A DNA stretch of 64,000 bases from Theobroma cacao. Lineage: Eukaryota > Streptophyta > Magnoliopsida > Malvales > Malvaceae. Within the stretch, counting starts at the first letter, position 1. Every line of letters begins with the position of its first letter. The notes beneath the pieces were generated by a model that saw only the letters and a list, made by a program, of their open reading frames with translations, was not told the DNA's origin and made no database searches. Below, piece by piece: positions 24,294-35,858 of this stretch. Made by a program: the position numbers and the translations under genes. Location of the stretch: contig NC_030850.1 in NCBI RefSeq assembly GCF_000208745.1, positions 9,832,119 to 9,896,118 of the forward strand. Reading direction: 5' to 3'.

Positions 24294-27200
24294 ATGAATA
24301 CACCGGGTAATGATTATTACGCTTCCGAGAGCAATGAAAGGAAGAAACACCATCATCCTAAAAATCATCCCAGTCGAAACAATGGAATAGGAGGTGATCT
24401 TTGGACTGATGGACTTATTTGTGCTTTTGAATATGTTCATGGCCAACCTAAAGCAGTTCAGCAAAGTTCTGGTGCAAAGATCTGGTCTAAACAATATGCT
24501 TCAAAAGATGCATCTAGGAAGCAGATTTACGCATATGAACCGGCAAATTCTTTGACCGAAAGTGTTACTTCCAACAATTTAGCTAAATCTGCACCCTTAA
24601 CAGAGTCCGCACTCACAGCTAAAGATAATGAAAAAAACTGTAGCAGGAATCTCAATCCTGGGGAAGAGGTCCCAAGAACTTATTGGAAACCAATTGGTTG
24701 GGACAGAGTTTCTGAACTAGTCCAGATGCTGCAAGTTGACGATGGATAGGTCTCTCAGCCTATTGATCTAACAGAGAATGAAGATGATGTCACTGTTGCA
24801 GATCTAGCAGCTCCTTACTGGGAAAGGCCAGTTGGTCCGACTTGGTGGTGTCATGTTGCTGCAGATCACCCATCTGTAAATGCATGGTTAAGTAATGCTC
24901 ACTGGCTGCATCCTGCTATTAGTAATGCTTTGCTAGACGAAAGTAGGCTGATAAGTGAGCGTATGAAGCACCTACTTTATGAGGTACAGTTAATATTGTA
25001 AAGAGTGTTCTGTCACTGCAATGAGATTAAGCTTTTTTGTTTTTCTTTTCTTTAAATGCATCATAGGTTTTAACCATTCATCTATAGGAAATACTAGCCC
25101 CAAAGGAAGAGCACAGCTTCATTACTTGAAATTGTTAGAATTCTGATGTTGTTCTGATCCTATAATGAACATATTTACTAGGTGCAGAAGGCAGTATATG
25201 CTTAATTCCAATTTACCTTAAACCTTAATGGATTATTTTATATACTTTTTTTGTTGGGTCCCGTCGAGTACTGTCAAAGCATGGTTTTTTGTTTCTATCC
25301 GGGTGAATTTATGCTGCAACAGTAAAGCAAGACTGCCAATTTTATCCATCAAACTAAGTAACTCATCTTCACCTAGTGAGAAAGATGGTTACATACCTTT
25401 CTTTTAAAGGCTGTGATGAGCTAAACCTTAGTGAGGTCAAATTCAATCCAATTATCTTTTTTGTATATATTGACAGGTTCCTGTCATAGTAGCTGGTGGA
25501 CTGTTATTTGAGCTCTTGGGACAGTCAGCTGGCGATCCTTTAGCTGATGAAGATGACATCCCAGTTGTTCTAAGATCATGGCATGCACAAAACTTTTTAA
25601 TAACATCATTGCATGTGAAAGGGTCTGCGTCGAACATTAATGTTTTAGGTATTGCAGAAGTTCAGGTTTGTTCTTGCACCCTGCATATCCTTGCAAGTAA
25701 AGTAATGCACAATGCATGCCACCTTGTTGTGACCGGATTTGGTCACTTGATCTGGTGTTGTAATTTTTTCAGGAAATGCTTATTGCTGGAAGCACTAACA
25801 TTCCACGAACTATCCATGAGGTTATTGCACATCTCACTTGTCGCCTTGCAAGATGGGATGACAGGTAAATAACTTTTTTGCTTCTGATAAAATGAATTAT
25901 CAATTTATGGAGCTCATCTTATTGGAAAATAAAATTTATCCTGCATATTCCTTAATTAGAGAATAAGCTATCTGCGAAAAGAAGTAATAGAAACTCTTGA
26001 ATGGTATTTGTCTTACATTTTGACATTGTTGTAACATATTCAACAGATGTAGTTTTATGACAACTATATGGACCAACAGTCATATGTTCTGCATTCTCTT
26101 TCTCTCCTTCTATTTTAATCTTCAATGAAATTTCTTAGTTTAGAAGATGGAAATGGTTCTTGTTTTGCCTTTCCATTCTGGCTTGTTTCTCTTATGAAGT
26201 CAACAGATTTTTTGGTCCATGAAAACATCAAATCAAGTTTGTTCATAATGAGTAAAAAGTTTTATAGCTTTTGGTCATCAGTTTAAAACATCACTCTACA
26301 AGCGAATGTCTAAGCAGTATTGCTTGGGCCATTCTGAATTATAGTAATAAAAGTCAAAATCCTAGAATGAAGCTAACAGCTATCAGACTAGGCAATGCAC
26401 ATTTCTGCTTCATAGAGGCAGATAGAACTTTGTAAAAATGTTTAGTTCCCCCTGCAATCCTTTTGGTTTGTGTTCGTTGAATACTTCCCTGAAAGATGAA
26501 TAGCAATCTTTAAATTTTATTTGGTGGTTATCTTGTACTGCTTCAATTCTGTGGGTATAGGGCTACATATGAATCTTGCCTTGAATTTGCAGATGGTTTA
26601 ATGTCATTTCTTTTCAATATATCAATGCTTAAAAGTGTTTTAATTAGTATCCTTTTATTGATGCCTATTCTTTAAGTTTAATTTTGCTCCTTCAGTGGTC
26701 TATGTTTGTAAAAAATTCTGGCACTTCTTTATGATCAAATCAATGGTTGACCGATTTGTTAAACAAAATTTCTTTACTTTAAACTCATGACTGGGGATAC
26801 CACCATACAAACAAACTGAGACACACAGACATTGGAATGAGCTTATGATTTTTTCTTTCTGTAATTTTACATCTTAGGTTATTTCGCAAATCAGTATTTG
26901 GTGAAGCAGATGAAGTTGAGTTAAAGTTTATGGACAGGTATTTCTATGCAATTTGGCGATTCGTCTTCTTAATTGAAAGAGTTTTGTTTTCATTCTGACT
27001 GTTATTTATGATACGTTTAACAATTAATTAACACATTAACAGGAGAAATCACGAGGATCTGCATCTTTTTACGATAATTATGAACCAAGAAATCAGAAGG
27101 TTGTCAACCCAGGTAGGTCAATTTGGTTTATGGAGACAATTCTAAGTTTACCCTAGAAAATGGTGACATTGTTCCATTTTACAGCATTACTCTGCTAAAA

Positions 27201-28762
27201 GGAATTTTTATTTGCACTAGCTTTTCAATTGTGTAGTTAGATAGTTTCAGTTCTGCAAGCATTCTTCATACTAAGGTACTGCACAAAGACTACTAAATTG
27301 TTTAAATTATTGCCTGGCTGAGAATTAGTTTCCTCAATTACTATCGGGAAACAACCAAAACTTGATTAGACTTTCTTTGTTGCACATTAAGCACTGTCTT
27401 GAAATAAATATTTTCATGTATGCATCCTACCTAGTAGGGGCAGGATTTCTTTCCTCTGGGATCATGTTACTACTCTTGAGCAATTATCCAGCAACTTTAA
27501 AAGAATTTCCAAGGTAACATATCAGTATATATTAAATTTATTGAACACAGTTTATTTATCCACAATTTTGTTTTAGGATTTTTCTGCTGCCTTAAAGGTA
27601 AACTGTAGTAGTAAATAAAATTGGAACACCAAGTAGGCGATTTTCATGAACCATTTTTATCATGCCAATACAGCATTATACACCTCATTTCCCAGGCCCT
27701 GAAAATTAAGGCTAATAAGAGAAAATTTTTGTTTTTTGAAACAACTAACAGAGTTACGGTTTGCAAAGATGTTCCTATGAGGAACATCTTTTACCAACTT
27801 ATTGTCTTTTGTTAAGCAGACATGATGATTATAATAGATCAAGAATCTGAGGTTTGGAAATAACTGAATTAGACAAGTGATTAAACCATAGGATAGGATT
27901 GTCATGGCTATGCATTTTTGCATGGTTTATGCATTAGTGCTCACATTTTGCATGTGGGAACTGTCTTTATCTGTTTATCAAAAAAAAAAAAAAGAACCAT
28001 CTTTATCTTGTGTTCTGCAGGTTATAAGAGTGAAATGGTCTCTCCATGCACGAGAAGAGATTGTGTTTGAGCTTCTTCAATATTTGAGAGGAAATGCGAC
28101 AAGGGCCTTACTGGAAGGGGTAAGAAAGAGCACAAGGGAAATGATTTCAGAGCAAGAAGCAGTCCGTGGTCGCTTATTTACAATTCAAGATGTTATGCAG
28201 AGCACAGTTCGCTCATGGTTGCAGGTTTACATTCTCTTGACCAGACAAAAAAATTTAAATTTTTTTGTCTCAATAGTTCATTAAGGCTCTATTTGGTTAT
28301 CACTTTTACTAATGCATTTTGAAATGTGGGCATGTTATATTCTGGTTCCCTCACTCTCGCTACTGCTAATTCCAGGATAGAAGCCTCACAGTCACACATA
28401 ATTTAGGAATTTTTGGTGGCTGTGGGCTTATTCTTTCCATCATCACTGGACTTTTTGGGATCAATGTGGATGGAATACCTGGAAATGAAGCTTCCCCATA
28501 TGCATTTGTTCTATTTTCTGGTATCCTTTTCTTGCTAGGAGTAGCTTTGATTGCCATTGGTTTGCTCTATCTTGGGCTGAAGAAACCAATCGTTGATGAG
28601 GATGTTGAGGTGAGAAAGCTAGAGCTTCAAGAGCTGGTTAGTATATTCCAAAAAGAGGCAGAATCTCATGCACAGGTCCGTAAAAGTGTTGCTCGAGCTA
28701 TTAAGCCTCCTAAAACTGCAAGTATTCTTCCAAATGGTGAAGGTTATGTCCTCATTGGTTAA
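24294..28762 (+). CDS. CorA-like magnesium transporter family protein, interrupted by one in-frame TAG
   Basis: Seven coding exons: 24294-24983, 25477-25665, 25773-25864, 26878-26937, 27043-27112, 28021-28224, 28376-28762. They total 1692 nt, 564 codons, with all phases consistent. Codon 152 (24747-24749) is TAG, in a place where I recall relatives having Trp (..VDAGWASQ..); homology resumes at once (DVTVADLAAPYWERPVGP, WWCHVAADHPSVNAW). The remainder is intact: LLFELLGQSAGDP, REEIVFELLQYLRGN, GRLFTIQDVMQSTVRSWLQ, then two membrane helices (about 446-462 and 478-505). The loop holds GINVDGIPG (463-471), a variant of the CorA GMN signature, so Mg2+ transport is uncertain. Either a recent nonsense allele or a base error; a truncated product could start at Met codon 224 (24963). 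AATAAA signals lie near 29300-29320. From memory the counterpart is At2g42950. Confidence 0.85.
27765..27791. repeat. Perfect 12-bp inverted repeat in the fifth intron of the CorA-like gene
   Basis: AAAGATGTTCCT, a 3-base ATG spacer, then AGGAACATCTTT. In RNA this would be a tight 12-bp hairpin. It lies inside the 908-bp intron between coding exons 5 and 6. No target-site duplication was recognised, and its function is unknown. Confidence 0.8.
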
Positions 28763-29857
28763 ATGCTGCCTTTACAAGTAAGTTTCTTACCTACTAAAAG
28801 TAAATGATTCTGCTTTTGTATGGCATGTACATAAAATGGATGAAACAACTTAGGATGATGTCATAATTTATGCAATTACATGCCAATGGTAAATGGTTGT
28901 CTTCAATGGTAATATTAATTTCAAACTACTATTCAGTATAAAGCTCATTTAGTATTTTTATGTTTTCTATTTTCTCACGCTTTTATTAACTGCTGCCTAG
29001 GATACAAACCATTATCAATGGATTGACACTTCCTATTACAAAATGTCTACTTTCGTCTGCGCATCAGTAGGTGCAGCTCATATGTTGGAAGGAACATGGA
29101 ACATGACATGATAATTGCATAGGTCTTCGTTATGTACAGATTCTCGCATAACAGTCAGTAGATCCCAGCGCATTATGAAAGATGCATATTTCAAATTGTT
29201 GATGTGTGTTTGGAAGAATTTCGTGTAATCTTGTACTGGTGGCAACGTCTAATGCAGTGCATACTGGTTTAATCTGTTTTAAGCTTCTAGATTGACAGAA
29301 TAAAGCATAATTCAATAAACTGTTTGAAATCTACTTGTTTGTTTCATTGGGCTATCTTTCTTTAACATGACAACTATACTTTTATTCATCTATCTCATAG
29401 AAGTTTAGTGGAATGAATTGGTTGGTCCACAAGTCTTCATCATAGTCATGGAAATGTAGCTCTTGATTGCAGGTAGTTGAACTGGAAGGGCATTGAACAC
29501 CATGAGTTCATGACCTAGTGAGAGTTCCCTAGTAGAAAGTCAAGTTTGATATAGACATTGAATCAGTATCTTTTGTTTGTGAATTAACTGATCTTTGCTT
29601 TCCTGGGTTATAGATCAGTTTGAAAACTGTGTTTGTTCAGAATTTCAGATCAATAAAGATTAACAAACAAGTTGATTATCAGTGCATTGAACAACTCAAA
29701 ACTCCCCCACGGCAGATTCCTTTCTTTTCACTTCCCAAACATACTTCAGGTGTAAAGCAAGAAAAGAAGTTCATGCAATATCTTGTACCGTATCTTCTAT
29801 GCTGTATATAAATTGTGAAACTGAATTGTAGTTCTTCTCCTTATAAAAGTTCTGCAG
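28763..29857. other. 3' UTR of the CorA-like gene and spacer
   Basis: A possible 3'-UTR intron runs from a GTAAGT-type donor near 28780 to an acceptor CTGCCTAG near 28999. Candidate poly(A) signals AATAAA occur near 29300 and 29317. From about 29340 to 29857 nothing is recognisable. Confidence 0.4.
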
Positions 29858-30625
29858 GAACCTCGTTTTCTCTTGTTGTGCTTGAAATTGATGTGGTAGC
29901 ATGGACATGCAGGGTACGTTGTTGAACATGCATGGAATAACTAAATGGTTTTTTGTTGATGTAAGAACTGTCTACTAGAAAGGACATTGATATTGAGGAC
30001 CATCATTGTTGAGCTCATTTTCCTATGAGTTTCAAGATTTTCAAGTTAGTTTTGGATGATCAAAGTGGTGAATTGTTAGAGGAAAAGGAGGTAAAGAATG
30101 TAGATGGAGATGTAGCATTTGTGGGTGATCATCATAGCGTCATTGTTTCAACTTTAGATTGTCCTGAAACCCAACTTCATTCTATATATTTTACAAATGA
30201 TCATTTCATTGCTACTATCTATTGGCCACTTGGCCCTCAAGTTATTGGTTTTTTAAGCATGAAAGTTGGAAACGTGGGAAAACATTACCAATTAAAACAT
30301 TTGCACAGATATCTATCTCTTTACATTTGGATCTAACCAAAAGTTGAATTTAAATTATGTTGAAATCAATTGTGTAATGGATTTGGTTTCTGAATTATAT
30401 ATTAATTTTTTTTATTTAGTTATTATCTTATTTTTAATTAACCACTGTTGCATTAACTTTTTCTTCTTATGAAATATAATGACAATATTTTTTTAAAATA
30501 TTTTCTATACACTATTGTCAATTTAACAAAAGAACACGAATTAATTAACGATATATTAAAAAGCTATAATTCATAATTATATAATCATTACAGTAGTCAT
30601 TACAGAATCAGGGGCATACATAAAC
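29858..30625 (+). repeat. Left copy of a direct segmental duplication (F-box/DUF295 locus)
   Basis: Aligns by eye with 32407-34470. Shared blocks include AACCTCGTTTTCTCTTGTT, GGGTACGTTG.TGAACATGCATG, the DUF295 coding tail, and a 3' flank with TACACTATTGTCAATTTAAC and ACAATCATTA. Relative to the right copy this one lacks about 1.3 kb covering the F-box and most of the propeller region. Confidence 0.75.
29981..30336 (+). pseudogene. DUF295 (KIB-type F-box) C-terminal fragment
   Basis: The open stretch from 30025 (MSFKIFKLVLDDQSGELLEE, VDGDVAFVGDHHSVIVS, SIYFTNDHFIATIYWPLG, ending LHRYLSLYIWI) is the C-terminal part of a DUF295 beta-propeller protein. Homology extends upstream to about 29981 (DIDIEDHHC) but is cut by TGA at 30014-30016, where the duplicate at 33.8 kb has TGT. 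The F-box and N-terminal propeller are missing. DUF295 proteins usually carry an N-terminal F-box and act as SCF substrate receptors or kinase interactors. This is a truncated, probably non-functional copy; a 103-aa peptide from Met 30025 is formally possible. Confidence 0.75.
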
Positions 30626-30649
30626 ATCAAGAAACAAAAAAAAAAAAAA

Positions 30650-30862
30650 AAACCTTCTCATTTCTACAAAATGATCGTTTTCAATCAAAGTCAGATGATC
30701 GTAAGCCCATTGATCAATGAGGGCATTTGCTGCAAGCATTAGCTCGTTTTCTCACTCAATTAGTTCGGCTGCAATTCGCAAAGCACTTAGCTCGGATTGG
30801 ATATGCAGGGGGTTCCATCTCTTCAAAAGCTTATAAACATTGAAGGAATGGTAGTTACACAA
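30650..30862 (-). pseudogene. Coding-like remnant of unknown family
   Basis: The minus strand has a frame of about 70 codons broken by a single TGA. It reads KLLKRWNPLHIQSELSALRI, then AAELIE, the stop, then ENELMLAANALIDQWAYDHL and TLIENDHFVEMRR. The amphipathic, protein-like composition in an otherwise AT-rich region suggests a decayed exon. I do not recognise the family. It sits between the two DUF295 copies and is absent from the duplicated blocks. Confidence 0.4.
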
Positions 30863-31179
30863 CAGATATTATATGTTTTGTTGCAATTTAGTGGTTAATA
30901 TGGACATTAAAGTTCTTGAGGTAGAATAGGGAGCAATTAAATGATGATGATTGAATCCTCCTGATAATAATCGTGTGGAAGAGGAATCTGATGACAATAC
31001 CCACGGTGAGCGATATGAATCGGGCGGAGTCAAGAGAGTGACGAGTGGTGGCGGACCTCTACTCCTCAATTTTTAATTTTCTTTATTATTATAGTTATAA
31101 AACTTGATATATATAATATGATTAGCTTTATAATTACCTTTTAGTCACCTCTAATGCAAAATCTTTTATTTGCCTAAAA

Positions 31180-31389
31180 GAAAATTGGGACCTGGACCAT
31201 AATGGTGCTTTTAAAGGATGGAATGGAGAAGCAATGGAAGCTAGTGATGAAGATGAAGATGATGATGCTTATGGGGACGATAATGGTGTTGGACAGTTGA
31301 GAGATGGAGATTTGGAGATGAGTGATGCATCAAATGTAGCAGCAAATAAAACTGGAAATGATGATTGGCTCCAACTTAGCAGTTTCTGA
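31180..31389 (+). pseudogene. Acidic C-terminal exon remnant of unknown family
   Basis: An open frame without an ATG at its head reads ENWDLDHNGAFKGWNGEAME, then ASDEDEDDDAYGDDNGVGQL, and ends TGNDDWLQLSSF before TGA. The strongly acidic, protein-like composition looks like the last exon of a gene whose upstream part is missing or lies elsewhere. I do not recognise it and no splice partner was found. It could belong to a captured gene fragment. Confidence 0.4.
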
Positions 31390-32143
31390 AGATTATAATG
31401 ATTAAACTCTTCTTTTTAAAGAAAATTTGATGATGCATGAGCTGCATCATGTTTTTGGAGTCGCAGCTTCAGAGGCAACTAGATGTGGGCAGGGGAACAA
31501 ACTAGGAAGAAAAGCACCAGGTAGCTCCTTCCCTCTTGACCCTCAGGGTTGAAGTAACTAACTATAAAAAATTAGAGATTAATGTAGATTATTACAAAAG
31601 CTTGCCCTTATGGGGGCATTCTATTTAGGATATCTTTAAATCTTCGGATTGTTGTACAACAAAAATTTATTAATAAAGTTTTAGTGATTCATATTTTGAA
31701 AGCAACTGGCAATTAATTTGTCCAACTGCTTTACTTCAAGTGTAAAACAAGAGAAGAGCTCTATGCAATAAAGTTTCAGTGATTCATATGTTTGGTTTGA
31801 CTTTTTTTTAATTTATTTATTTTTAAAACCAGAAATCAGAAAAAATAGGGATTTTGAGAAATTTTTTTAAAAAAATAATTTTTTTAGACAATAAAATTTT
31901 AAAAAAAAAGAGTTTCAGAAAAAGCTCCAAAAAAGAGCTTTTTTTTTTTTAAAGATGCATTTTTTTCGGGAGAATTTTTCTTTTTGTTTCAAAAATGTCT
32001 TTATCTATTATAAATAATTTCAACATTATCCGTTTTTATTATTATATGATTTATTATTAATTATAAATTTTATTTTATATAAAAATACTTTTATATTTCT
32101 AAAAACTTATTTTAAATAAATAAAAAATAAAGTTAACTTTTTT

Positions 32144-32220
32144 NNNNNNNNNNNNNNNNNNNNNNNNNNNNNNNNNNNNNNNNNNNNNNNNNNNNNNNNN
32201 NNNNNNNNNNNNNNNNNNNN
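32144..32220. other. Assembly gap (77 N)
   Basis: A run of 77 N between AT-rich low-complexity DNA and the right DUF295 duplicate. True gap length is unknown, so the distance between the two copies is provisional. A single N also occurs at 44710. Confidence 0.99.
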
Positions 32221-32302
32221 ACAAAACAATTTATATAATTCACAAAACCACAATTTCAGCCATTCATGCTACCACAATTTCATAAGCCATCAATTCAAAT
32301 CA

Positions 32303-32304
<2 letters not shown>

Positions 32305-32360
<56 letters not shown>

Positions 32361-32380
32361 GTATATATATATATATATAA
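32305..32380. repeat. (AT)n microsatellite
   Basis: About 50 bp of uninterrupted AT dinucleotides, then ATGTATAT and more AT repeats, right next to the assembly gap. Length is likely polymorphic. Comparable shorter (TA)n tracts lie at 20941-20960, 36900-36920, 54676-54701, 58203-58222, 58488-58502 and 62460-62477. Confidence 0.9.
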
Positions 32381-32959
32381 TATAGTAATTATATTTTGTG
32401 AATATGAAGAACCTCGTTTTCTCTTGTTCTACTCGAAATTGATGTATTATGGATATGTAGGGTACGTTGCTGAACATGCATGAAATTAATATTCTGACAT
32501 GGAATAACTAAATTAGATGGACATTCGACAAGCTTAATTATGAGCCATAATGATGATCAACCATTTTTTTATCGCATATCCAAGGAAGTTGGAGCTCCAG
32601 GCCCATAAGACTTCAACCATATTGTCACGTCCAAAGCAAAACAAGGTCATTGAAATATGCAGCTTTCCAAGTTCTCAATGCCCACAAAATTTTATTAAGA
32701 ATTCAAATAAAAGTTAAAGTTTGTTTATTTTTTTAATTATATTATTATAATGCAGTTGTGTTATAACTCTTGAAGTCAATTCCTAATTTGAGACTTACCA
32801 TGTCAATAATATAAAGACCTAATTTCTGTATATTTAAATACCATTACTAGAATTGGGTAACTCAAGAACATATCAAATACAAAGCTAGGTAAGTGTTTGT
32901 TTTTTCCTATTTTCAAATTAGAATTTCTTGTTTTTTTCGTTTGCTGATCTAGAAAAGTA

Positions 32960-34111
32960 TGGATAATGCTAAAGTAGATTGAGAAAATTTTCCAACACTT
33001 TGTCTTTTTTTGGTTCTTGACAAATTAAATATCCTCAACAATCTGATTCGACTTAGTGTAATTTGTAAGTATTGGCATTCCATTTTCAATAATTTTCTTG
33101 ATTCAAAGGGGCGATCATCACTTCATCTATTTCCAATCTTGTTGATTCCAATGAGAATGTGCAACAGAGTTCGACAATTATGTAGCCTACAAGCCAAAAC
33201 AAAAACCTATAACATTAGGTTACTAAAATGTCATACCAAGAGATTTTGTGGTTCTTCTTATGGTTGGTTAGCCGTTGTGGATAAAGACGTGATCATAACT
33301 CTCTTAAATCTTTTTAAGGATAGGATTACAATTGATCTTCCTAAGATTGACGTTCCCAATCCAATGAAAGTAGATCACGAATATAACCTTCATACGGTTA
33401 TCTTGTTAACAAACCTTTTATTGCATCTGAATAGTTATATGGTTGTGGTTATCTATAATCTTGAATGCATATTAGCCTTCCACAAACTCAGACAGAGAAG
33501 TTGGATATATTTATGCATATTAGCCTTATACAAACTCAGACAGAGAAGTTGGATATATTTGGATAAAACTCTAACGACTTTCAATGATGTTATTTTCTCA
33601 TAAAAATTTGGCTTATGTTATCAAAACTCGAAGCTCGATAATCTCTCTTTTTTATGTTAATGGTAGTCTTAACAACATTTTAAAATCACCAAAGGTGAAA
33701 ATACTCATGTTGCCATGTCTAAGGTTGATTGAGCATATCTTTTTGAAGCATCTAAAAGAGATCTATTCTTTATCAAAAAGGAAATTGATATTGATATTGA
33801 TATTGAGGACTTTCATTGTTGTGCTCATTTTCCTACAAATTTAAAGATTTTCAAGTTGGTTTTGGATAATAAAAAACGTGAATTTTTAGAGGAACTAAGG
33901 TATAGAATATAGATGAAGATATAATGTTTGTGGATGATAATCATACCATAATTGTTTCAATTTTGAATTTTTCTAAAACTGAATCTAATTCTACATATTT
34001 TATCGATAATCATTTCATTGCTACTATTTATCGGCCACTTGATCCTCGAGATATTAATTTTTTCAACATAAAAAATGAAAATGTGAGAAAACATTATCGA
34101 TTCAAACTTTA
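32960..34111 (+). pseudogene. F-box/DUF295 (KIB-like) pseudogene, near full length
   Basis: Starts at ATG 32960 (MDNAKVD), then TGA at codon 8 where family members have Trp. An F-box-like stretch follows (FLVLDKLNILNNLIRLSVIC, KYWHSIF), then the DUF295 region (FCGSSYGWLAVVDKDV, DRITIDLPKIDVPNP). The frame shifts near 33600 (to HKNLAYVIKTRSSIISLFYV) and again further on (KEIDIDIDIEDFHCCAHF, KIFKLVLDN), with a further stop and shift near 33905 before DDNHTIIVSILNFSKTESNS and FIATIYRPLD. A 48-bp in-frame tandem duplication sits at 33467-33562. An intact relative would be an SCF substrate receptor; several disabling lesions make this a pseudogene. It is the fuller twin of the fragment at 30 kb. 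Confidence 0.8.
33467..33562 (+). repeat. 48-bp tandem duplication inside the DUF295 pseudogene
   Basis: Two copies, starting at 33467 and 33515, of a unit beginning GCATATTAGCCTT and ending GGATATATTT, with only a few differences. The unit length is a multiple of three, so it keeps frame and repeats KLRQRSWIYL in the translation. Confidence 0.9.
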
Positions 34112-34470
34112 GGATAAATATCTACCTCTTTATACTTAGATCCTACCACCGATTGATTTTAAATTACCTTCAAATTAATGATGTGGTAGCTTTAGTTTTT
34201 GAACTATATGTTAATTTTATATCTTGGTTTATGTAGCCTTTAGAATATTGTCATTTAAATTTTATTCAATTATTATTTTATTTCTAGCTAGTGATTGTTG
34301 TCTTAATTTTTTTTTCTTACGAAATACAATGACAATCTTTTGTTTAATATTTTTTATACACTATTGTCAATTTAACAAGAGAATACGAACAAATTAATTA
34401 TATATTAAGAAGCCATAATCGTAATTATACAATCATTAAAGCAATCATTATAGAATTTAAGACGGCTATA

Positions 34471-35858
34471 AATAAACAACAAAATTCCTTCAAAAGCGTT
34501 GCTGATGAAAGTATAACTCATAGCTTGCGACAACCTTGTTTGGACAAGCGATTTTCAAAAGTATAAGAGTTTAGCCTCACAATAAATTTGGCATGAATGA
34601 TGATATAGTATATGGATTAAAATTAATAATAGTATATCATTTATATATGGAATGTCCATGTACAGATATATTTCATTCACATTACACTTCTTTCTGCTAA
34701 CTTTCACATCTATGAAAGAAAGGAAAAGGATATCTTCGGATTTGAAAGAATATGTCATCAGGCAACCGACAGGCTAATTTCATTGCCTAGCTCGGTCAGA
34801 GTGAAGGCAAAATTATCGATTCAATAGCAATATGAGGCTTTCCTAGTGGATTATACCAATTGGATATCCATTTGGACTTTGAGGTCAATTTTGGTCAGTC
34901 AGGTCCTCTCGTTAGAATTTACGTCGAAGTGAAGAAAACATTCATGGTCGTAATCATAATATGAGCAAAATGTTTTACACCAATTGAAATTTTAGTGTCA
35001 TGGTTTTTATGAAAAGTCATATGAATCTCATATCGAAGAGATATGTTCTTAATAGATAGAATCATAAATTTCACATCGAAGTGAAACTATTAGCGATAAG
35101 TCAAAGGATAAGGTCATATAAATCTTAAATTGATCATCTACTAGAGTAATACTATAAGCATTTAACAATTCAAAAAAAATTATCAAGAGTTTAAAAATAA
35201 AAAAAATTATTTTGAGACATCTCAAAAAGAAAAGATAAAAAAATGGGATTGAAAGAGTATTAAAATCTCATAATTGGAAGAATATTTTGAGAAATATTTT
35301 CAACAAAACCATGTAATTAATTTTACATTAAAAATCTAATTAACACTAATTCTTAGTAAAATCTTATTAGACTTTTTCTAGGTAATGGACAGTTTTACTG
35401 TTACTCTAGGTCTTCTTTTTCTTTTTGGAGGCAGGATATTGAGGATCTTAATAAACAAAAAAAAATTAAATTGGAATTTTCCTTGGAAATAATAAAATAA
35501 AATAAAGGCCTGTACGATTGACAAAGTCGAAGCACATGGAAAATTGAGTGGCAATTATTGTTGCCGACATGTTGCGGCCAAATCCAATTCAGTTTGGTGA
35601 ATCAGCTGATGGACTCCAAAACTACCAAGTCAAACCAACCCTGATTCGGTTGATGTAAGACTAATCTCCAATTAAATAGTTTCTAGGCATGTACTCCTTC
35701 AATCCTATTTTTATTTGTTTTTTTTATATGAAGGAAAATTTTGTTAAATTAATTTAAAATAACATTTTAGACCGCTAAACACCTAGAGAGTCCACAATTA
35801 ATAAATAAGAAATGTTTACAGGAAATACATCATAAACTTGTAATCTTATACTTAAATC
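34471..35858. other. AT-rich spacer
   Basis: No gene recognised. It contains short AT-rich segments and loosely similar blocks near 35010-35090 (CATATCGAAGAGATATG, CACATCGAAGTGAAAC). No recognisable transposon ends were found. Confidence 0.4.

Larger units (their letters stand above)
32407..34470 (+). repeat. Right copy of the segmental duplication (F-box/DUF295 locus)
   Basis: The longer partner of 29858-30625. It keeps the region encoding the F-box and the whole propeller. The shared 3' flank runs to about 34470 (TATAAATAAACAACAAAA against ACATAAACATCAAGAAACA at 30620). Confidence 0.75.

Noticed and set aside
24747..24755. A 9-base intron removing the TAG (GTCTCTCAG after it)
   Set aside because: Far below the minimum plant intron size, and the TAG would stay in the exon.
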